From an uncultured Collinsella sp. (GTDB taxonomy: Bacteria > Actinomycetota > Coriobacteriia > Coriobacteriales > Coriobacteriaceae), in contig UQHO01000019.1 in assembly GCA_900540995.1 (NCBI GenBank), positions 1 through 36,005 of the forward strand: a DNA stretch of 36,005 nt, read 5' to 3'. Each line of letters starts with the position of its first letter. Position 1 is the first letter of the stretch. A program made the translations under genes and the position numbers. Positions 6,694 to 14,773 of this stretch are shown piece after piece. The notes under the pieces were generated by a model that did not search any database, was not told the DNA's origin, and saw nothing but the letters and a program-made list of their open reading frames with translations.

Positions 6694-8031
6694 CTACTTC
6701 CCAAATAGCGCACCCAGCAGACCGCGGCGTTTGGGCTTCTCCTCTCGGTAGGAACCCTCGACGGCGGCTGCAACCTGGCGCGGTTGCTCGCCGCCTCCAC
6801 GGCGCACGATCTGGTACAGGAAGGGCGATTTAACGTATTTGACCTCGACGGGCGTGGCGTGCACGGTGCTCTCACCGGACAGATGCAGGCTCGGGCTGAG
6901 CGGCGCCACGATATGCGTTTCGCGCTTGTCGCTAAACACCACCGCGGCCGCGCGGCCCGTCTGGCCGTTTACGGCAATGCGCACCTGCTCGCCATCGCGG
7001 CCGTCTGTCGCCGGACGATCGACAAAGTAGACCGGCACCATCACCAGGCCGTCCTTATGTTTGCGGGCCTTGCGCGCCCACATGCGAATGCTCTTTTTAT
7101 TGAGCCCCAGTACAGCCTCGGCGTCGTTGCCCGCAACGTCGAGCGCCAACTTATCAATGACCACCTGGTCCTTGGTAGACGCATCGACTGAGACAACGCG
7201 AAAGTCACCTTCCTGCATGGCGGGATCGAACGGACCGACCTTGGCAAAGTCCCACGGCTCCAAAATGCCCATGAGGCGAACGTCCAGGTAGTTTGCCCTG
7301 GGGTATGCCCAGTCGAGCACCTCGTAGTACACCAAGGCCTCCTTGCTCAGGCCCTTGCCCGGGAAGCTCGCCATCATGCGCAAGTCCGCCAGCGCCATGG
7401 GGAAATAGAAGAGCATCATGTCGTTTTGGATCGCGTCTTCCACGTCGTGCCCGGCAAAGGCATCCGGATACTGGCGCACCAGCTGCAGCGCGTTGGCACG
7501 TGCCTGCTGCGGCGAGATTTCGCAGGGAATACCCTGCTCCGGCACATACTCTGCACCCACGCCCATGGTCAGACGCTTGCTGAAGGTACCGGGCTTGAGC
7601 AGGTCGGCAATGCCGATCTTGTTGCCGCAGGACGGGCACTCAAACACACGCTGCGTTGACTCGCCCTCAAAGGACGCTCCGCAGAAGGGACAAGGAATGC
7701 TCACGTGCGTCGCTTCTTGGAACTCCTGCGCCGTGCCGCGGTCCTCCCACAGCAGATGTTCCAGGACCGACTGATTGCGCCAGTGCGAATTGAAGAAATA
7801 CCAGTCCGGGTCCTCCGGGCGCTCGAGTTGCGACACATGCGTGAGCTTGAGCAGTCCATCCACTACCGTCAACGGCGTATGGCGAATGCCCAAAGCGCTC
7901 TTGGGCTCTCCGGCGTCCGCCTGCCACGGAATGACCGCACCGCAATAAGCGCACTCAAAGCTGCGCTTAGCTTGGTGCGAGTACATAGGGCCGCCGCAGT
8001 TTTGACATTTAATGGCAAACATCTCGTCCAT
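6694..8031 (-). CDS. Double zinc-ribbon hypothetical protein
   Basis: This 445-residue protein starts at the ATG at 8031, eight bases after AAAGGAGGAC; an upstream in-frame ATG has no such site. Two zinc ribbons are visible: Cys9/Cys12 with Cys27/Cys30 (CQNCGG...CAYCGA), and Cys114/Cys117 with Cys132/Cys135 (CPFCGA...CPSCGN). The rest, about 300 residues, has no transmembrane segment and contains alternating hydrophobic strands. The last residues are basic and amphipathic (EEKPKRRGLLGALFGK), a possible membrane- or nucleic-acid-touching tail. Proteins of this sort are usually annotated as TFIIB-type zinc-ribbon proteins; their biochemical role is not established. It is divergent from the metal exporter, so both may answer to metal levels, but that is only inference from position. 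Confidence 0.85.
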   Translation of the reverse strand: MDEMFAIKCQNCGGPMYSHQAKRSFECAYCGAVIPWQADAGEPKSALGIRHTPLTVVDGLLKLTHVSQLERPEDPDWYFFNSHWRNQSVLEHLLWEDRGTAQEFQEATHVSIPCPFCGASFEGESTQRVFECPSCGNKIGIADLLKPGTFSKRLTMGVGAEYVPEQGIPCEISPQQARANALQLVRQYPDAFAGHDVEDAIQNDMMLFYFPMALADLRMMASFPGKGLSKEALVYYEVLDWAYPRANYLDVRLMGILEPWDFAKVGPFDPAMQEGDFRVVSVDASTKDQVVIDKLALDVAGNDAEAVLGLNKKSIRMWARKARKHKDGLVMVPVYFVDRPATDGRDGEQVRIAVNGQTGRAAAVVFSDKRETHIVAPLSPSLHLSGESTVHATPVEVKYVKSPFLYQIVRRGGGEQPRQVAAAVEGSYREEKPKRRGLLGALFGK

Positions 8032-8059
8032 GGAAACGTCCTCCTTTGCACAGGGGCTG

Positions 8060-8078
8060 TCGACATTAAGTATGTCGA
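8060..8078. promoter_or_regulatory. Inverted repeat, candidate operator
   Basis: TCGACAT (8060-8066) and ATGTCGA (8072-8078) form a perfect 7+7 palindrome around TAAGT. It lies 29 bases before the zinc-ribbon start codon and about 170 bases before the cation exporter, in the divergent promoter region, where a repressor could affect either gene. Confidence 0.42.
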
Positions 8079-8249
8079 GCAAACAGGCACATGCCCATAC
8101 CCATGTGGCCCAAAATGGACCACCCAGGCAGACGAGAAGGCTCGCTCGTTAGCACCGGCAGACTATTGCTGCATTTTCTGAGCATCGGTGCACGGCGCCC
8201 CCGCGCGAGCTACACTATCCCCTTAAACATGATTGTGAGGACGACCGCT

Positions 8250-9431
8250 ATGCTATTTGTAAATCGGCTGGTACATACGCTTGTTCCCGGCAGCGAGAGC
8301 GAGCCGGTCGATGCATCTTGCCGCACCAACGCGGGCTTTTCCGCAGGCCTCGTCTGCATTGGCCTCAACATCACCCTGTGCCTGGCCAAGGGCATCGCGG
8401 GCCTGCTCGCCGGCTCCGTCTCCCTCATCGCCGACGCTTTCAACAACCTCTCCGATGCCTCGAGCAACATCGTGAGCCTGCTCGGGTTCCGCCTTGCCAG
8501 CCGCCCGGCAGACGAAGGCCACCCCTATGGCCACGGTCGCTATGAGTACCTCGCCGGCCTGTTCGTCGCCGTCCTGGTTTGCGCCGTCGGCATCAATCTG
8601 ATCCTCGAGTCGGTCACTAAGATCATCAAGCCTTCCCCCACTGCATATTCGGTGCTCTCCTTAGCCGCCCTCGTCTTGTCCATGCTCGTTAAGCTCTGGA
8701 TGGCAGCGTTCAACCGCACGCTGGGCGATCGCATCGACTCGGAGACGCTCATCGCCACAGCACAGGACTCCAAAAACGACGTCATCACCTCGGGCTCGGT
8801 CTTGGTGGCGGCGCTTATTTCGCAGACGACCGGCTTTGACCTCGATGGCTGGGCAGGCCTGGGTGTGGGCATCTTCATCTGCATCAGCGGCATGGGCCTA
8901 GTGCGCGACGCCATCAGCCCGTTGCTGGGGCAAGCGCCCGACCCCAAGCTCGTCCAGGCAATCCGCGACAAGATCATGTCCTATCCGCAGGTCTTGGGCA
9001 CACACGACCTGATGGTGCACGACTACGGCCCCGGTCGTCAGTTTGCCAGCGCCCACGTGGAGATGCCCGGCGAGGGCGACGCGTTTGAGCACCACGAGAT
9101 CCTGGACACCATCGAGCACGACATCAAGCGCCAGATGGGCATTGGGATCACGCTGCACTGCGACCCCATCGCGACAACCGGCGACGACCTGCGCGGCTGG
9201 GTCAAGCGCGGCGTCATGCAGATCGATCCCGCGCTCTCCATCCACGACCTGCACGAGCACGACGGGTTCGTTTCGTTTGACCTGGTGCGTCCCGACGGCT
9301 TTGACATATCCGACGAGGAGCTGCTGGAGCTCGTCACGCGCATCGTGCATGAGCGCCGGCCCGACGTCTCGTGCGTCGTCACGTTCGATTCGGGCTTTAG
9401 CTCGCCCGAGCGTCCGGCCGAGCAGCTGTAG
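8250..9431 (+). CDS. Cation diffusion facilitator (probable Mn/divalent metal efflux)
   Basis: This 393-residue membrane protein starts at ATG 8250, nine bases after GAGG; an ATG at 8229 in the same frame has no good ribosome site. About six transmembrane helices fall in residues 25-230. Helix 2 carries DAFNNLSDASSN (from residue 62), followed by the loop GHPYGHGRYEYLAG. Helix 5 carries DSKND (from residue 173), giving D-x3-D where zinc-type members have H-x3-D, a pattern linked to manganese transporters. After the membrane part comes the cytoplasmic metal-binding fold (HDLMVHDYGPGRQFASAHVEMP), then about 85 extra residues that may form a second regulatory domain. The family exchanges cytoplasmic M2+ for protons. 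Metal choice is inferred from motif only. Confidence 0.93.
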   Translation: MLFVNRLVHTLVPGSESEPVDASCRTNAGFSAGLVCIGLNITLCLAKGIAGLLAGSVSLIADAFNNLSDASSNIVSLLGFRLASRPADEGHPYGHGRYEYLAGLFVAVLVCAVGINLILESVTKIIKPSPTAYSVLSLAALVLSMLVKLWMAAFNRTLGDRIDSETLIATAQDSKNDVITSGSVLVAALISQTTGFDLDGWAGLGVGIFICISGMGLVRDAISPLLGQAPDPKLVQAIRDKIMSYPQVLGTHDLMVHDYGPGRQFASAHVEMPGEGDAFEHHEILDTIEHDIKRQMGIGITLHCDPIATTGDDLRGWVKRGVMQIDPALSIHDLHEHDGFVSFDLVRPDGFDISDEELLELVTRIVHERRPDVSCVVTFDSGFSSPERPAEQL

Positions 9432-9449
9432 CCCCGCTCCGCTCGTCCG

Positions 9450-10436
9450 CTAGTTTCCCTGCGCGCCCGAGATGCCGTTTTGCAGGGCGTTCCAGGCATC
9501 CGTCGCCATGTCGCCCAAGTTCTGCGCGGTGTCGCCCAGGTTCTGGGCCGTATCGCCCAGCTCTTGCGCCTTGTCTCCCAACTCCTGTGCCTTGTTGCTC
9601 AAGTCCTCCAGCGTGTTGGAGCTCGAGCTGTCGGTACCGCTTTGTCCGTCGGACGAGTTGCCCAAGCCGTTCTTGTGCGTGAGCTGAATTTCAAGGTTGC
9701 CGCTGTCGTTATAGTAGGCAGAAGTAACGACCCAGTTGGCATCGACGACGGGCGTTGAGCCATCATCAGTCAGGACCACGGCATTCGAAAGATCGGCCCC
9801 GCGCGACTTGAGGAGCTTTTTGGCGTTGGACCAGTACTGCCCCGGAATATCGCTCAGCTCTACTGAACCCGCTTGGGTGACCTCTGTCTGCTCGGCCGTC
9901 GTGCTGGTTGTAGCTCCTCGTTTGTTGAGCATGCCCGACACAACGGCGAACACAATCGAAAGGGCAAAGAAAATCGCCAGCACAATCAGGATCTTCTTGA
10001 TCACGCTCGACGAACGCGATGGCTTCTTCTCCTCGTCCTCGTCATATTGCGGAATCGACTTGGGGTACTCGCGATACGGCTCGCGCGACTCGTAGCGAGG
10101 CTGCGCCGTGCGAGGCATATACGTCGTCTGCTGAGGCTGCGGAATGGGATTCTGCGGCAGGTTGTCATAGGGATTCGGCGTCGAGGCAGCATAAGAATCC
10201 TGCGGCGCGTAATCAAACGGATCCGGAGCTGCGTTGCCATAGGGGCCTTGCGAAGATGCAGCGTAAGAATCCTGCGCCGTGTCGCCATAGCCCATAACCC
10301 GGGTGGGCTCGGCAGAAGGCTGCGTCGCGGCGGGGTCGGTATAACCGGGGTTGGGAACAACGCGGGTCGCATCGGCGCTATCGCCAGCCTGCGCGGAACC
10401 GTAGCCGCCCATCACGGTTGTCTTGTCCTGATCCAT
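9450..10436 (-). CDS. Single-pass membrane protein with tandem heptad repeats
   Basis: This 328-residue protein starts at ATG 10436 after GGAAAGGAA. Residues 1-140 are a low-complexity cytoplasmic part rich in Gln, Pro, Tyr, Ala and Ser with repeats such as QDSYAAS and NPYDN, ending in a charged patch (DEDEEKKPSR). One transmembrane helix follows at about 147-170 (KKILIVLAIFFALSIVFAVV). The outer part contains a segment of about 55 residues (IPGQYWSNAKKLLKSRGADL... then DANWVVTS) with the look of a PASTA-like fold, which is uncertain. Near the C-terminus five seven-residue units (NKAQELG, DKAQELG, DTAQNLG and two similar) form an amphipathic helix. It resembles envelope proteins of actinobacteria of unknown role. 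Confidence 0.82.
   Translation of the reverse strand: MDQDKTTVMGGYGSAQAGDSADATRVVPNPGYTDPAATQPSAEPTRVMGYGDTAQDSYAASSQGPYGNAAPDPFDYAPQDSYAASTPNPYDNLPQNPIPQPQQTTYMPRTAQPRYESREPYREYPKSIPQYDEDEEKKPSRSSSVIKKILIVLAIFFALSIVFAVVSGMLNKRGATTSTTAEQTEVTQAGSVELSDIPGQYWSNAKKLLKSRGADLSNAVVLTDDGSTPVVDANWVVTSAYYNDSGNLEIQLTHKNGLGNSSDGQSGTDSSSSNTLEDLSNKAQELGDKAQELGDTAQNLGDTAQNLGDMATDAWNALQNGISGAQGN
9477..9605 (-). repeat. Tandem 21-bp repeats coding for heptads
   Basis: About five 21-base units with strong similarity (for example GCGCAGAACTTGGGCGACAT-type blocks on the coding strand) encode the heptads [KT]AQ[EN]LGD. The reading frame is kept, so copy number could change by slippage without a frameshift. Confidence 0.7.
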
Positions 10437-10554
10437 GCAACGATTCCTTTCCGTCGCGCGTGAGCCTCAAGTTATCCATGCATTCTACCCGCGCAAAAGC
10501 CTATGATGGGCAGAGTCCGTCGGTATCTACAAGACATGCGCGGGCCTAAGGATC

Positions 10555-10590
10555 AAAAAGCCCCGCCGTGCCTTGTGGGCGCGGCGGGGC
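10555..10590 (-). terminator. Rho-independent terminator after fhs
   Basis: On the minus strand GCCCCGCCG (10590-10582) pairs with CGGCGGGGC (10568-10560) around a 13-base interval that can pair further, and TTTTT follows at 10559-10555. It lies 26 bases after the fhs stop codon. Confidence 0.85.
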
Positions 10591-10615
10591 GGGCTAGCAG
10601 CTATGGGCAGCAGGC

Positions 10616-12283
10616 TTAGAACAGGCCGGTGATGTTGCCGTCGTTGTCGACGTCGATGTTCTCGGCCGCGGGGACCTTGGGCAGGCCCGGCATGGTCAGA
10701 ACGCTGCCAGTCAGTGCGACCACAAAGTGGGCACCGGCGGAAACCTTGAGCTCACGCACCGTGATGCGGAAGTTCTCGGGAGCGCCCAGGGCCTTGGCGT
10801 TGTCGCTAAAGCTGTACTGCGTCTTGGCGACGCACACCGGCAGGTTGCCAAAGCCGTTCTCGCGCAGCTCGGCGAGCTGACGCTTGGCAGCCGGCGTAAA
10901 GTCGACGCCGTCGGCACGGTAAACCTTGGTGGCGACGGCCTCGAGGGCATCGGCAACATCGGCGCCATCCTCGTAGGCAAACTTGAGCTCGCTCGGCCGC
11001 TCAATCAGACGCATGACCTCATCGGCCAGGTCGAGCGCGCCCTCGCCGCCCTTGGCCCAGACCTCGGAAAGCTTAACGTTGACGCCGAGCTTCTGACACT
11101 CGGACTCGATGAGCGCAAGCTCAGCCTCGGTGTCCGTCGGGAAACGGTTGATGGCGACTACGCAGGGCAGACCATAAACGTTCTGGATGTTGTCGACGTG
11201 ACGCAGCAGGTTGGGCATGCCAGCCTTGAGTGCCTCGAGGTTCTCCTCGTTGAGGTCGGCCTTGGCGACGCCACCGTTGTACTTCAGCGCACGAGCGGTC
11301 GCGACGACCACGACGGCGCTGGGGCGAACGCCCGTCATGCGGCACTTAATGTCGAGGAACTTCTCGGCACCCAGATCGGCACCGAAGCCGGCCTCGGTAA
11401 TGGCGACATCGCCAAAGCGCATCGCCATACGCGTGGCCATGATGGAGTTGCAGCCGTGGGCAATGTTGGCGAAGGGACCGCCGTGGACAAACGCGGGCGT
11501 ACCCTCGAGCGTCTGCACCAGGTTGGGTTTGAGCGCGTCCTTGAGCAGGGCCGCCATGGCACCCTGAGCCTTAAGGTCACGGGCGCGGACGGGCTCGCCG
11601 GCAAAGCTGTAGCCGACGACGATCTCGCCCAGGCGCTCCTTGAGGTCGTTGATGCTCGTGGACAGGCACAAGATCGCCATGACCTCGGAGGCAACGGTGA
11701 TATCGAAGCCGTCCTCGCGCGGCACGCCCTGGGCCTTGCCGCCAATGCCGTCGATGACGTGGCGCAGCTGACGGTCGTTCATATCGACGACGCGCTTCCA
11801 AGTGATGCGCTTAACGTCAATACCGAGCTGGTTGCCCTGCTGAATATGGTTGTCGAGCATGGCGGCCAGCAGGTTGTTGGCGGCACCAATAGCATGGAAG
11901 TCACCGGTAAAGTGCAGGTTGATATCCTCCATGGGGATGACCTGAGCCCAGCCGCCGCCGGCAGCACCGCCCTTAACGCCAAAGACGGGGCCGAGCGAAG
12001 GCTCGCGCAGGGCCACGGCGCTCTTGACGCCGCGGCGACGCAGGCCATCGGCCAGACCGATGGTCGTGGTGGTCTTGCCCTCGCCCGCAGGCGTTGGGTT
12101 GATAGCGGTCACGAGAACGAGCTTGGCCTGGTGATCAGTCGGCTCGTTGAGCAGTGAATAGTCGACCTTAGCCTTGTCGAAGCCGTACGGAATAAGGTGC
12201 TTAACGTCGACGCCGGCGTTCTTGGCCACCTCGGTAATAGGCAGCGGCGTGACAGAACGTGCGATTTCGATGTCAGTAGGCAT
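10616..12283 (-). CDS. fhs: Formate--tetrahydrofolate ligase
   Basis: This 555-residue enzyme has the usual length for the family. The start at ATG 12283 is preceded by GAAAGGAC and gives MPTDIEIARS; upstream in-frame ATGs extend into non-homologous sequence. It makes 10-formyl-THF from formate, THF and ATP in the cytosol. The nucleotide-binding loop TPAGEGKTTTTIGL lies at about 63-76, followed by EDINLHFTGDFHAIGAANNLLAA, the VVVVATARALKYNGGV segment and the C-terminal AGAHFVVALTGSVLTMPGLPK. It is a single-gene unit with its own terminator. In a fermenting gut bacterium it would feed purine synthesis or recover ATP from formyl-THF. The family assignment is secure. Confidence 0.97.
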   Translation of the reverse strand: MPTDIEIARSVTPLPITEVAKNAGVDVKHLIPYGFDKAKVDYSLLNEPTDHQAKLVLVTAINPTPAGEGKTTTTIGLADGLRRRGVKSAVALREPSLGPVFGVKGGAAGGGWAQVIPMEDINLHFTGDFHAIGAANNLLAAMLDNHIQQGNQLGIDVKRITWKRVVDMNDRQLRHVIDGIGGKAQGVPREDGFDITVASEVMAILCLSTSINDLKERLGEIVVGYSFAGEPVRARDLKAQGAMAALLKDALKPNLVQTLEGTPAFVHGGPFANIAHGCNSIMATRMAMRFGDVAITEAGFGADLGAEKFLDIKCRMTGVRPSAVVVVATARALKYNGGVAKADLNEENLEALKAGMPNLLRHVDNIQNVYGLPCVVAINRFPTDTEAELALIESECQKLGVNVKLSEVWAKGGEGALDLADEVMRLIERPSELKFAYEDGADVADALEAVATKVYRADGVDFTPAAKRQLAELRENGFGNLPVCVAKTQYSFSDNAKALGAPENFRITVRELKVSAGAHFVVALTGSVLTMPGLPKVPAAENIDVDNDGNITGLF

Positions 12284-12323
12284 GGGCGGTCCTTTCGTTA
12301 CCGAATGAGAAAAAGACCAATTC

Positions 12324-12351
12324 AGCATAGCACGGGCGCGCAATAGTAAAA
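12324..12351 (-). promoter_or_regulatory. Possible fhs promoter
   Basis: On the minus strand TTTTAC (12351-12346) and TATGCT (12329-12324) are separated by 16 bases, about 40 bases before the fhs start. This is a moderate match only. Confidence 0.38.
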
Positions 12352-12427
12352 CGCCCATAACCGATGAACGGCGATATGTTTACCCGATGCCCAGCGATAG
12401 CCCAACAGCCCGCCAAAATAAAGCGCC

Positions 12428-13495
12428 CTAAACGGTAGGTTCAATCCCCAGGTGCTCAAAGGTGCGAAGGGTTGCCTGACGGCCCTGCGGCGTACGAATC
12501 ATCAACCCGCACTGCAGCAAATAGGGCTCATAGACATCCTCGAGCGTGCCCGGGTCCTCGCCCACCGCGCTGGCAAGGGTCGTAAGTCCCACGGCACGAC
12601 CGGAGAACGTCTTGGCGAGCGTCTCCAAAATGCGAATATCCATCCAGTCCAGGCCGAGCTCGTCGATCTCAAAGAACTCGAGTGCCTGACGGCAGATATC
12701 GAGCTCAATGGGACCGTTGCCGCGCACCTGCGCATAGTCGCGCACGCGCTTGAGCAGGCGGTTGGCAAGACGTGGCGTGCCGCGCGAACGCGAGCCGATC
12801 TCGAGTGCACTGGGGTGGTCGATCGTCACGCCCAGGATAGTCGCCGAGCGCGTCACAATCTGCGCGAGCTCCTCGACCGTGTAGTAATCCAGGCGATATG
12901 AAATGCCAAAGCGGTCGCGCAACGGGCCGGTCAACATGCCTGAGCGGGTCGTTGCCGCTACCAGCGTAAACTTGGGAATATCCAGGCGAATCGAGCGAGC
13001 CGCCGGACCCTTGCCAATCACGATATCGAGGGCAAAGTCCTCCATCGCGGGGTACAGGACCTCCTCGACCGAACGGTTGAGGCGGTGGATCTCGTCGATA
13101 AACAGCACATCACCCGGCTGCAAGTTAGTAAGGATGGCCGCCAGGTCACCCGTGCGCGCGATGGCAGGGCCACTCGTGGTCTTGATCTGAGCGCCCAGCT
13201 CGTTGGCGATAACGGTGGCCAGCGTGGTCTTGCCCAGGCCCGGAGGACCCGAGAAAATCACGTGGTCGAGCGTCTCGCCACGGCTCTGCGCCGCTTCGAT
13301 CAACACGCGCAGACTCTGCTTGATGTGCTCCTGGCCACAGTAGTCGTCCAGGCGCTGGGGGCGCAAAGTGCGGTCGACATCGAGGTCCTCGGGCGTTAGC
13401 TCCGAGCCCACCATGCGCTCGCCGTGCGCCATGGATGCCGCCGGCGAGTTGCCGGGCGTCGCCCACAGGTCCTGAGAGTCATCGGCTTCCCACAT
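12428..13495 (-). CDS. ruvB: Holliday junction branch migration ATPase RuvB
   Basis: This 355-residue AAA+ ATPase is the motor of the RuvAB complex that moves Holliday junctions. Its ATG at 13495 shares one base with the ruvA stop (TGATG), so the two are translationally coupled; a GTG one codon earlier is less likely. After a 30-residue lead comes DRTLRPQRLDDYCGQ. Walker A is GPPGLGKTTLA, Walker B is DEIHRL, and the sensor region includes AATTRSGMLTGPLRDRFG with the arginine finger. The C-terminal winged helix includes RGTPRLANRLLKRVRDYA and GRAVGLTTLA. Everything needed for activity is visible. It is the last gene of ruvCAB, under the SOS-type site near 14698. Confidence 0.98.
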   Translation of the reverse strand: MWEADDSQDLWATPGNSPAASMAHGERMVGSELTPEDLDVDRTLRPQRLDDYCGQEHIKQSLRVLIEAAQSRGETLDHVIFSGPPGLGKTTLATVIANELGAQIKTTSGPAIARTGDLAAILTNLQPGDVLFIDEIHRLNRSVEEVLYPAMEDFALDIVIGKGPAARSIRLDIPKFTLVAATTRSGMLTGPLRDRFGISYRLDYYTVEELAQIVTRSATILGVTIDHPSALEIGSRSRGTPRLANRLLKRVRDYAQVRGNGPIELDICRQALEFFEIDELGLDWMDIRILETLAKTFSGRAVGLTTLASAVGEDPGTLEDVYEPYLLQCGLMIRTPQGRQATLRTFEHLGIEPTV

Positions 13496-14115
13496 CACGC
13501 ATCCATTCCGAGTCGCTTAAGCGCCGCGCCGAGCAAGTCCTCGACACGCATATCCTGCCCATCATACCCGCTCAGGGCAACATCGGTCTCCTGCGGACTA
13601 AAACCCATGGAAAGGAGTGCCGCACGGGCATCATCGATCGCCGAAGGAGCGGCGGCAGGAACCGGCATCGCAACCTGGCCGGGAATCACGTCGACCGGCA
13701 CAAAGCCCTTATCCTTGGCAAAGGTGCTCTTGAGTTCCAGGATCAGGCGCTGAGCTGTCTTTTTGCCCACACCGGGTACCTTGGCCATGCCCTTGTCGTC
13801 CTCGGCCATCACCAGCGAATACAGCTGCCCCACGGTATAGGTGGAAAGCACGGCGAGCGCCAAGCGCGGGCCAACGCCCGAGACGGACACGAGCCGGTCG
13901 AACATCGTGCGCTCATCCTTTGAGGAAAAACCGAAAAGTGTCATGGCGTCCTCGCGCACCTGCATACGCGTGTAGAGGCGGACCTCGCCGCCGGGCGTCG
14001 GCAACGTGGCCGCAGTGCTGCCCGAGATGCCGAGCTCAAAGCCAACGCCCGACACATCGACGACGGCCGAGCTCATCGTGGCCTCGACAAGCGTTCCGTG
14101 GAGCTGGGAAATCAT
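13495..14115 (-). CDS. ruvA: Holliday junction DNA-binding subunit RuvA
   Basis: A 206-residue protein starts at ATG 14115, sharing a TGATG overlap with the ruvC stop and preceded by GAGAGGAA. RuvA tetramers hold the four-way junction for RuvB. Domain I is an OB fold (MISQLHGTLVEA, GEVRLYTRMQVREDAMTLFGF). Domain II has the two helix-hairpin-helix motifs: LVSVSGVGPRLALAVLS and MAKVPGVGKKTAQRLILELK. A flexible linker rich in Ala/Pro/Val leads to domain III (ALLSMGFSPQETDVALSG, then LLGAALKRLGM), which contacts RuvB. The frame stays open far upstream, but the sequence before MISQL is not RuvA-like. Confidence 0.97.
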   Translation of the reverse strand: MISQLHGTLVEATMSSAVVDVSGVGFELGISGSTAATLPTPGGEVRLYTRMQVREDAMTLFGFSSKDERTMFDRLVSVSGVGPRLALAVLSTYTVGQLYSLVMAEDDKGMAKVPGVGKKTAQRLILELKSTFAKDKGFVPVDVIPGQVAMPVPAAAPSAIDDARAALLSMGFSPQETDVALSGYDGQDMRVEDLLGAALKRLGMDA

Positions 14116-14636
14116 CAGTATCCGGTTCCTCTCTGTTGATAGAACTCGCCACCGGTGAGTGCGCGGGTGCGGCTGAGGTTTACGTGGCAGATGGCGCAGG
14201 CCAGGGCATCGGCGGCATGGTCGGGATGCGGGTCGTGGTCGAGCTGTGTTAGCGTGCGTACCATGTAGGCGACCTGCCGCTTGTCCGCGGCGCCGGTGCC
14301 CACCACAGCCTGTTTGATCTGCATGGGCGTGTACTCGCCAATCTCGAGCGCGCACTCCGAAAGCGCCACGAGCGCGGCACCGCGGGCATGCGCCGTGGGG
14401 ATGGCCGAACGAACGTTGGCGCCAAAGTAGATGCTCTCGACAGCAGCCGTGTCGGGTCGATAACGCTCGACGACATCCTTAAGGTCACGGGCGATATGCG
14501 ACAGGCGCACCGCGAGCGGGCTGCCCGCGCTGGTCTCGATGCAACCGTAGGCACGGCAGCGAACCTCGCCACGCCGCTCCTCGATAATCCCCCAACCCGT
14601 ATGGGCCAAACCGGGGTCAATGCCCAAGATAACCAA
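14115..14636 (-). CDS. ruvC: Holliday junction resolvase RuvC
   Basis: A 173-residue endonuclease that cuts Holliday junctions. It starts with TTG at 14636, six bases after GGGGAGG; no ATG fits, and homologues begin at this point with the strand ILGIDPG. Catalytic acidic residues are visible: Asp7 (GIDPG), Glu67 (AVESIYF) and the C-terminal pair in DHAADALACAI (Asp143 and neighbours). It is first gene of ruvCAB. The UUG start may keep its level below that of RuvAB. An SOS-type box lies 56 bases upstream. Confidence 0.96.
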   Translation of the reverse strand: MVILGIDPGLAHTGWGIIEERRGEVRCRAYGCIETSAGSPLAVRLSHIARDLKDVVERYRPDTAAVESIYFGANVRSAIPTAHARGAALVALSECALEIGEYTPMQIKQAVVGTGAADKRQVAYMVRTLTQLDHDPHPDHAADALACAICHVNLSRTRALTGGEFYQQRGTGY

Positions 14637-14691
14637 GCCAACCTCCCCTCGTCACCAGCACAGCACAAGGCAAGGCCCCGCGCATCATTCA

Positions 14692-14705
14692 CGAACGTCT
14701 GTTCT
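14692..14705 (-). promoter_or_regulatory. SOS (LexA) box before ruvCAB
   Basis: The minus strand reads AGAACAGACGTTCG, with the GAAC-N4-GTTC core that LexA of Gram-positive bacteria binds; the central AGAC also fits the R-N-R-Y pattern of the Bacillus-type consensus. A -35-like TTGACC lies at 14726-14721, just upstream, so a bound repressor would cover the promoter. Damage-induced ruv expression is known in other bacteria; here it is inferred from the site. Confidence 0.75.
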
Positions 14706-14773
14706 AGAATAACACAACGGGGTCAAGATGCTTAGTTGAAGTATCGGGGTTGGCAGCGAATCCCATCCCCAGT

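Noticed and set aside
10727..12157. 476-codon plus-strand frame opposite fhs
   Set aside because: Antisense shadow of a conserved enzyme gene.
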